Source: Chrysogorgia sp. JL179-B06
Taxonomy: Eukaryota; Cnidaria; Anthozoa; Scleralcyonacea; Chrysogorgiidae
Reading direction: 5' to 3'
DNA length: 64,000 nucleotides
Assembly: GCA_035772405.1 (NCBI GenBank)
Contig: JAYKKM010000031.1
Coordinates: 1 to 64,000, forward strand
This document shows positions 57,355 through 64,000 of the stretch, one piece after another. Each line of letters begins with the position of its first letter. Positions within the stretch are counted from its first letter, which is position 1. The translations under genes and the position numbers were made by a program. Below the pieces are notes generated by a model. The model made no database searches. It had not been told where the DNA came from and saw only the letters and a list, made by a program, of their open reading frames with translations.

Positions 57355-58515
57355 TGATGTCTCGACAATTGATGTTGATGTCTCAACAGTTGATGTCTGG
57401 ACAGTTGATGTTGATGTCTCGACAGTTGATGTTGATGTCTCAACAGTTGATGTCTAGACAGTTGATGTTGTTGGCTCAACAGTTGATGTTCATGTCTCGA
57501 CAGTTGTTGTTGATGGCTCAACAGTTGTTGTCTCAACAGTTGATGTCTCAACAGTTGATGTTGATGTCTCAACAGTTGATGTTGATGTCTCGACAGTTGA
57601 CGTTTATGTCTCAACAGTTGATGTTGATGTCTCAACAGTTGATGTTGATGTCTCGACAGTTGATGTTGATGTCTCAACAGTTGATGTTGATGTCTCAACA
57701 GTTGATGTTGATGTCTCGACAGTTGATGTTGATGTCTCGACAGTTGATGTTGATGTCTCAACAGTTGATGTTGATGTCTCAACAGTTGATGTTGATGTCT
57801 CAACAGTTGATGTTTATGTCTCGACAGTTGATGTTGATGTCTCAACAGTTGATGTTGATGTCTCGACAGTTGATGTTGATGTCTCGACAGTTGATGTTGA
57901 TGTCTCAACAGTTGATGTTGATGTCTCAACAGTTGATGTTGATGTCTCAACAGTTGATGTTGATGTCTCGACAGTTGATGTTGATGTCTCGACAGTTGAT
58001 GTTGATGTCTCGACAGTTGATGTTGATGTCTCGACAGTTGATGTTGATGTATCAACAGTTGATGTTGATGTCTCAACAGTTGATATCTCAACAGTTAATA
58101 TTGATGTCTCGACAGTTGATGTTGATGTCTCAACAGTTGATGTTGATGTCTCAACAGTTGATATATCTCAACAGTTAATATTGGTATTGATGTCTCGACA
58201 GTTGTTGTTGATGTTTTCTCAACAGTTGATGTTGATGTCTCGACAGTTGTTGTTGATGTATCAACAGTTGTTGTCTCAACAGTTGATGTCTCGACAGTTA
58301 ATGTTGATGTCTCGACAGTTGATGTTCGTGTCTCGACATTTGATGTTGATGTCTCAACAGTTGATGTTGATGTCTCAACAGTTGATGTTGATGTCTCAAC
58401 AGTTGATGTTGATGTCTCAACAGTTGATGTTGATGTCTCGACAGTTGATGTTGATGTCTCAACAGTCGATGTTGATGTCTCAACAGTTGATGTTGATGTC
58501 TCGACAGTTGATGTT
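57355..58515 (+). repeat. 21-bp minisatellite, longer allele (about 55 units)
   Basis: Same TCTC(A/G)ACAGTTGATGTTGATG unit as 28035-28815, with about 18 more units, mainly on the left. Frames are open on both strands but are not genes. Confidence 0.95.
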
Positions 58516-58687
58516 TCATTTTCGCAACTGTGTCGTATTGGTTAACAGATGCAAATCTACTGCAAGTTGTTTTGTTATTTTGTAATTTTAGTGACGTTAT
58601 CAGCATCCAAAATATTTTTTGGACAACTCCGTCCAGTATTGGACGGGAATGACTCCACAGCTGTCGTATTAATTGCAGTATGTTGAC

Positions 58688-58759
58688 TATTATACATTCA
58701 TATTTCATTCTCGTTCCTTATTGCAATAAAGAACGAGAATGAAATATGAATATATAATA
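58688..58759. repeat. 72-bp palindrome, second copy
   Basis: Same palindrome as 28986-29057 (arms ATTCATATTTCATTCTCGTTC and complement, centre TTATTGCAATAA), again about 160 bp before the satellite. Confidence 0.9.
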
Positions 58760-58914
58760 ATACACAATACTCATTAATAATTCACGAAGGAAAGACAAAG
58801 AAATTGATGCCTCATTAGTAGTTGTATATGTATCCTGATGTACATAAACATTTCGTTCGATTTTCGCAAATAAAATAATGTATTATCTTTAGGATTATTA
58901 CACGCAATCGTATC

Positions 58915-61900
58915 ATCATTCGTTTACATGCATTTGTATCATATCATTCGTTTACATGCATTCGTATCATTATATCATTCGTTTACATGCATTCGTATCA
59001 TATCATTCGTTTACATGCATTCGTATCATATCATTCGTTTACATGCATTCGTATCATATCATTCGTTTACATGCATTCGTATCATATTCGTTTACATACA
59101 TTTGTATCATATCATTAGTTTACATGCATTCGTATCATATCATTCGTTTACATGCATTCGTATCATATCATTCGTTTACATGTATTCGTATCATATCATT
59201 CGTTTACATGCATTCGTATCATATCATTCGTTTACATGCATTCGTATTATATCATTCGTTTACATGCATTCGTATCATATCATTCGTTTACATGTATTCG
59301 TATCATATCATTCGTTTACATGTGTTCGTATCATATCATTCGTTTACATGTGTTCGTATCATATCATTCGTTTACATGTATTCGTATCATATCATTCGTT
59401 TACATGCATTCGTATTATATCATTCGTTTACATGCATTCGTATCATATCATTCGTTTACATGCATTCGTATCATATCATTCGTTTACATGCATTTGTATC
59501 ATATCATTCGTTTACATGCATTCGTATCATATCATTCGTTTACATGCATTCGTATTATATCATTCGTTTACATGCATTCGTATCATATCATTCGTTTACA
59601 TGCATTCGTATCATAGCCTATCATTCGTTTACATGCATTCGTATCATATCATTCGTTTACATGCACTTGTACCATATCATTCGTTTACATGCATTCGTAT
59701 CATATCATTCGTTTACATGTATTCGTATCATATCATTCGTTTACATGCATTCGTATTATATCATTCGTTTACATGCATTCGTATCATATCATTCGTTTAC
59801 ATGCATTCGTATCATATCATTCGTTTACATGCATTCGTATCATATCATTCGTTTACATGTATTCGTATCATATCATTCGTTTACATGCATTCGTATTATA
59901 TCATTCGTTTACATGCATTCGTATCATATCATTCGTTTACATGCATTCGCATCATATCATTCGTTTACATGCATTCGTATCATATCATTCGTTTACATGC
60001 ATTCGTATCATTATATCATTCGTTTACATGCATTCGTATCATATCATTCGTTTACATGCATTCGTATCATATCATTCGTTTACATGCATTCGTATCATAT
60101 TCGTTTACATACATTTGTATCATATCATTAGTTTACATGCATTCGTATCATATCATTCGTTTACATGCATTCGTATCATATCATTCGTTTACATGTATTC
60201 GTATCATATCATTCGTTTACATGCATTCGTATCATATCATTCGTTGACATGCATTCGTATTATATCATTCGTTTACATGCATTCGTATCATATCATTCGT
60301 TTACATGTATTCGTATCATATCATTCGTTTACATGTGTTCGTATCATATCATTCGTTTACATGCATTCGTATCATATCATTCGTTTACAATGCATGCATT
60401 CGTATCATATCATTCGTTTACATGCATTCGCATCATATCATTCGTGTACATGCATTTGTATCATATCATTCGTTTACAATGCATGCATTCGTATCATATC
60501 ATTCGTTTACATGCATGTGTATCATTATATTATTCGTCTACATGCATTCGTATCATATCATTCGTTTACATGCATTCGTATCATATCATTCGTTTACATG
60601 CATTCGTATCATATCATTCGTTTACATGCATTCGTATCATATCATTCGTTTACATGCATTCGTATATCATATCATTCGTTTACATGCATTCGTATTATAT
60701 CATTCGTTTACATGCATTCGTATTATATCATTCGTTTACATGTATTCGTATCATATCATTCGTTTACATGCATTCGTATTATATCATTCGTTTACATGTA
60801 TTCGTATCATATCATTCGTTTACATGTATTCGTATCATATCATTCGTTTACATGCATTCGTATCATATCATTCGTTTACATGCATTCGTATCATATCATT
60901 CGTTTACATGCATTCGTATATCATATCATTCGTTTACATGCATTCGTATTATATCATTCGTTTACATGCATTCGTATCATATCATTCGTTTACATGCATT
61001 CGTATCATATCATTCGTTTACATGCATTCGTATCATATCATTCGTTTACATGCATTCGTATCATATCATTCGTTTACATGCATTCGTATCATAGCCTATC
61101 ATTCGTTTACATGCATTCGTATCATATCATTCGTTTACATGCACTTGTACCATATCATTCGTTTACATGCATTCGTATCATATCATTCGTTTACATGTAT
61201 TCGTATCATATCATTCGTTTACATGCATTCGTATTATATCATTCGTTTACATGCATTCGTATCATATCATTCGTTTACATGCATTCGTATCATATCATTC
61301 GTTTACATGTATTCGTATCATATCATTCGTTTACATGCATTCGTATTATATCATTCGTTTACATGCATTCGTATCATATCATTCGTTTACATGCATGTGT
61401 ATCATTATATTATTCGTTTACATGCATTCGTATCATATCATTCGTTTACATGCATTCGTATCATATCATTCGTTTACATGCATTCGTATCATATCATTCG
61501 TTTACATGCATTCGTATCATATTCGTTTACATACATTTGTATCATATCATTAGTTTACATGCATTCGTATCATATCATTCGTTTACATGCATTCGTATCA
61601 TATCATTCGTTTACATGTATTCGTATCATATCATTCGTTTACATGCATTCGTATCATATCATTCGTTTACATGTTTGCATTCGTATTATATCATTCGTTT
61701 ACATGCATTCGTATCATATCATTCGTTTACATGTATTCGTATCATATCATTCGTTTACATGTGTTCGTATCATATCATTCGTTTACATGCATTCGTATCA
61801 TATCATTCGTTTACAATGCATGCATTCGTATGATATCATTCGTTTACATGCATTCGCATCATATCATTCGTGTACATGCATTTGTATCATATCATTCGTT

Positions 61901-62957
61901 TACAATGCATGCATTCGTATCATATCATTCGTTTACATGCATGTGTATCATTATATTATTCGTTTACATGCATTCGTATCATATCATTCGTTTACATGCA
62001 TTCGTATCATATCATTCGTTTACATGCATTCGTATCATATCATTCGTTTACATGCATTCGTATCATATCATTCGTTTACATGCATTCGTATATCATATCA
62101 TTCGTTTACATGCATTCGTATTATATCATTCGTTTACATGCATTCGTATCATATCATTCGTTTACATGTATTCGTATCATATCATTCGTTTACATGCATT
62201 CGTATCATATCATTCGTTTACATGCATTCGTATCATATCATTCGTTTACATGCATTCGTATATCATATCATTCGTTTACATGCATTCGTATTATATCATT
62301 CGTTTACATGCATTCGTATCATATCATTCGTTTACATGCATTCGTATCATATCATTCGTTTACATGCATTCGTATCATATCATTCATTTACATGCATTCG
62401 TATCATATCATTCGTTTACATGCATTCGTATCATATCATTCGTTTACATGCATTCGTATATATCATATCATTCGTTTACATGCATTCGTATCATATCATT
62501 CGTTTACATGCATTCGTATCATATCATTCGTTTACATGCATTCGTATTATTCGTATCATATCATTCGTTTACATGCATTCGTATCATATCATTCGTTTAC
62601 ATGCATTCGTATTATTCGTAACATATCATTCGTTTACATGCATTCGTATCATATCATTCGTTTACATGCATTCGTATTATTCGTTTACATGCATTCGTAT
62701 TATTCGTATCATATCATTCGTTTACATGCATTCGTATCATATCATTCGTTTACATGCATTCGTATCATATCATTCGTTTACATGCATTCGTATTATTCGT
62801 ATCATATCATTCGTTTACATGCATTCGTATTATTCGTATCATATCATTCGTTTACATGTATTCGTATCATATTATTCGTTTACATGCATTCGTATTATAT
62901 CATTCGTTTACATGCATTGGTATCATATCATTCGTTTACATGCATTCGTATCATTCG
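58915..62957 (+). repeat. 28-bp satellite array, expanded allele (about 144 units)
   Basis: Same unit as 29214-30690. It shows internal higher-order structure: rare variants such as ACAATGCATGCATTCG (60386/61811 and 60476/61901), ATACATTTGTATCATATCAT (about 60110/61531) and GCATGTGTATCATTATAT (60513/61939) recur about 1.42 kb apart. Near the right end a different variant, with an ATTATTCGT insertion, is amplified (62545-62860). All three plus frames are open (up to 900 codons) as artefacts. Confidence 0.97.
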
Positions 62958-63164
62958 CAGCCGTGTTGTATTGCATATACACTCTCTCGCCTTCTGCTCG
63001 AGCTTGAATATCCGATATACAACACGGCCGCACATGCTGTTAATAGTACACATATTCAGGCACTTGAAATTTTCCATATTATGCACTTTGAACTGATACT
63101 CCCACATGTTTCAAAGTAACTATTTTATTGTAATGTTATGTTTTCCCCTTTTGTCTTACTACAG
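62958..63164. other. TMEM53 copy-3 upstream region with hairpin
   Basis: GCCGTGTTGTAT and ATACAACACGGC form a clean hairpin (62960-63032), better preserved than in copies 1 and 2. A pyrimidine tract with TTACTACAG precedes the exon. Confidence 0.6.
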
Positions 63165-64000
63165 CATAGGTTTTATAATGAGCGATCGAGACAATTCTCT
63201 AGTACTAGTCCTAAACATGTTGTAGTGGAACACATTCCAAGTCGGACCACGTCTACTGCTGAAGATGGCAATGCAATGGTGATTTTATATGGCTGGCTTT
63301 TAGCAAAAAGTAAACATCTGGAGAAATTTGGTGATCTTTATAGTCGCCACGGAGCTGATGTCATCACAGTTAAACCCAACGTTGCTGAGGTATACTATGG
63401 AATAACAAATTAATATTTACATAAAATTAGCCACATGGCTGAAGAAATATTGAAAATTGTTTCTACAATACTCATTATTCAAAATTGTTTCTACACTGCA
63501 CTGCACCGCACTGCACCGCACTGCACTGCACCGCACTGCACCGCACTGCACCGCACTGCACCGCACTGCACCGCACCGCACTGCACCGCACTGCACCGCA
63601 CTGTACCGCACTGTACCGCACTACACCGCACTGCACCGCACTACACCGCACTGTACCGCACTGTACCGCACTACACCGCACTGTACCGCACTGTACCGCA
63701 CTGCGCCGATTCTCATCCTCGTTTCATCCGGGTTTAGGTTCTTCGACCGAAGAAAGCCGAAGAGGTAGCCTCGAGGATTCTCGATACTCTCCAGTCGTCC
63801 GGCAATCAGCATAAGCCAATCGTCATCCATGCTTTCTCAGTAGGTGGATATTTCTACAGCCAGACATTGAACAAGATTGTCACTGAAACAAAGTATACGT
63901 CAGTTAAAGATCGCATCATCGGGCAAATCTTTGACAGTCCAGTTGATTTTGACAATATCCCTTTTGGTGTATCCAATGCAGCCACCGATAACCGTCTGTT
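63165..64000 (+). CDS. TMEM53/DUF829-like hydrolase, copy 3 (runs off the window)
   Basis: Exon 63165-63389 (75 codons, one Asn more than the other copies) and exon 63738 onward, joined in phase 0 at the same place; the window ends before the acid and His residues. HAFSVGG is intact. It differs more from copies 1 and 2 than they do from each other (for example VEHIPSRTTS, ETKYTSVKD, VDFDNIPFGVSNAA), mostly by conservative changes that keep the frame. That suggests a coding paralogue and an older split. The 348-bp intron carries the pentamer tract. Confidence 0.75.
63493..63708 (+). repeat. Intronic CACTG/CACCG mixed array
   Basis: Alternating CACTG and CACCG pentamers, often as a 10-bp CACTGCACCG unit, with TACCG and TACAC variants to the right. 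It lies within the copy-3 intron. Confidence 0.95.

Noticed and set aside
58928..63007. Open frames of 300-900 codons across the 28-bp satellite as real repeat proteins
   Set aside because: All three forward frames are open with the same 28-residue repeat, no splice or start context is special, and the pattern follows from a stop-free 28-bp unit.

Overview
The window is eukaryotic, gene-poor and repeat-dense. It is AT-rich, genes are split by GT-AG introns, and the sequence is crowded with minisatellites, short inverted-repeat transposons, LINE fragments and BEL/Pao remnants. A marine invertebrate, most likely a cnidarian, fits best: the foldback repeats and a RecQ-helicase-bearing element with AGCCTGCG-type ends resemble families I associate with anthozoan genomes. 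That assignment is inference.

The backbone is a tandem segmental duplication. Unit 1 (about 6.4-30.7 kb) and unit 2 (about 30.7-62.96 kb) are collinear over most of their length, and a third unit begins at about 62.96 kb. An older, more diverged partial copy lies at about 3.8-6.7 kb. Each numbered unit contains a TMEM53/DUF829-like alpha/beta-hydrolase gene (11448-12495, 40460-41691, and 63165 to the window end). All three have the same intron position, and all three introns carry a CACTG/CACCG pentanucleotide tract of different length. A fourth TMEM53 promoter-side region, with an expanded satellite, ends at 30690 without its gene.

Because the two units are paralogous, each serves as an empty-site control for insertions in the other. 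This resolves several mobile elements to the base. They are a complete autonomous hAT transposon (46108-52062, 8-bp target duplication) whose two-exon gene joins an OTU-like N-terminal region to a ZMYM1/DUF4371-type transposase; three unrelated long-inverted-repeat elements, each with a 9-bp target duplication (22860-26960, 18354-19254, 13736-14875); a Harbinger-like MITE (7908-8137); and a CR1-like LINE (35664-39062).

Layout: 0-3.1 kb, two minisatellites and a tyrosine-recombinase relic; 3.8-6.7 kb, the old diverged copy; 6.4-11.4 kb, SINE and MITEs; 11.4-12.5 kb, TMEM53 copy 1; 13-17 kb, nested elements; 17.4-19.3 kb, BEL/Pao relic with an insertion; 19.3-22.8 kb, unidentified shared sequence; 22.9-27 kb, the large inverted-repeat element; 28-30.7 kb, minisatellite, palindrome and 28-bp satellite; 30.7-46 kb, unit 2 with the LINE and TMEM53 copy 2; 46-52 kb, the hAT; 52-58.5 kb, the rest of unit 2; 58.7-62.96 kb, palindrome and satellite; then TMEM53 copy 3.

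The long open frames across the minisatellites and satellite are side effects of stop-free repeat units, not genes. The only genes that look intact are the hAT transposase and the TMEM53 copies, and no first coding exon was found for the TMEM53 copies.
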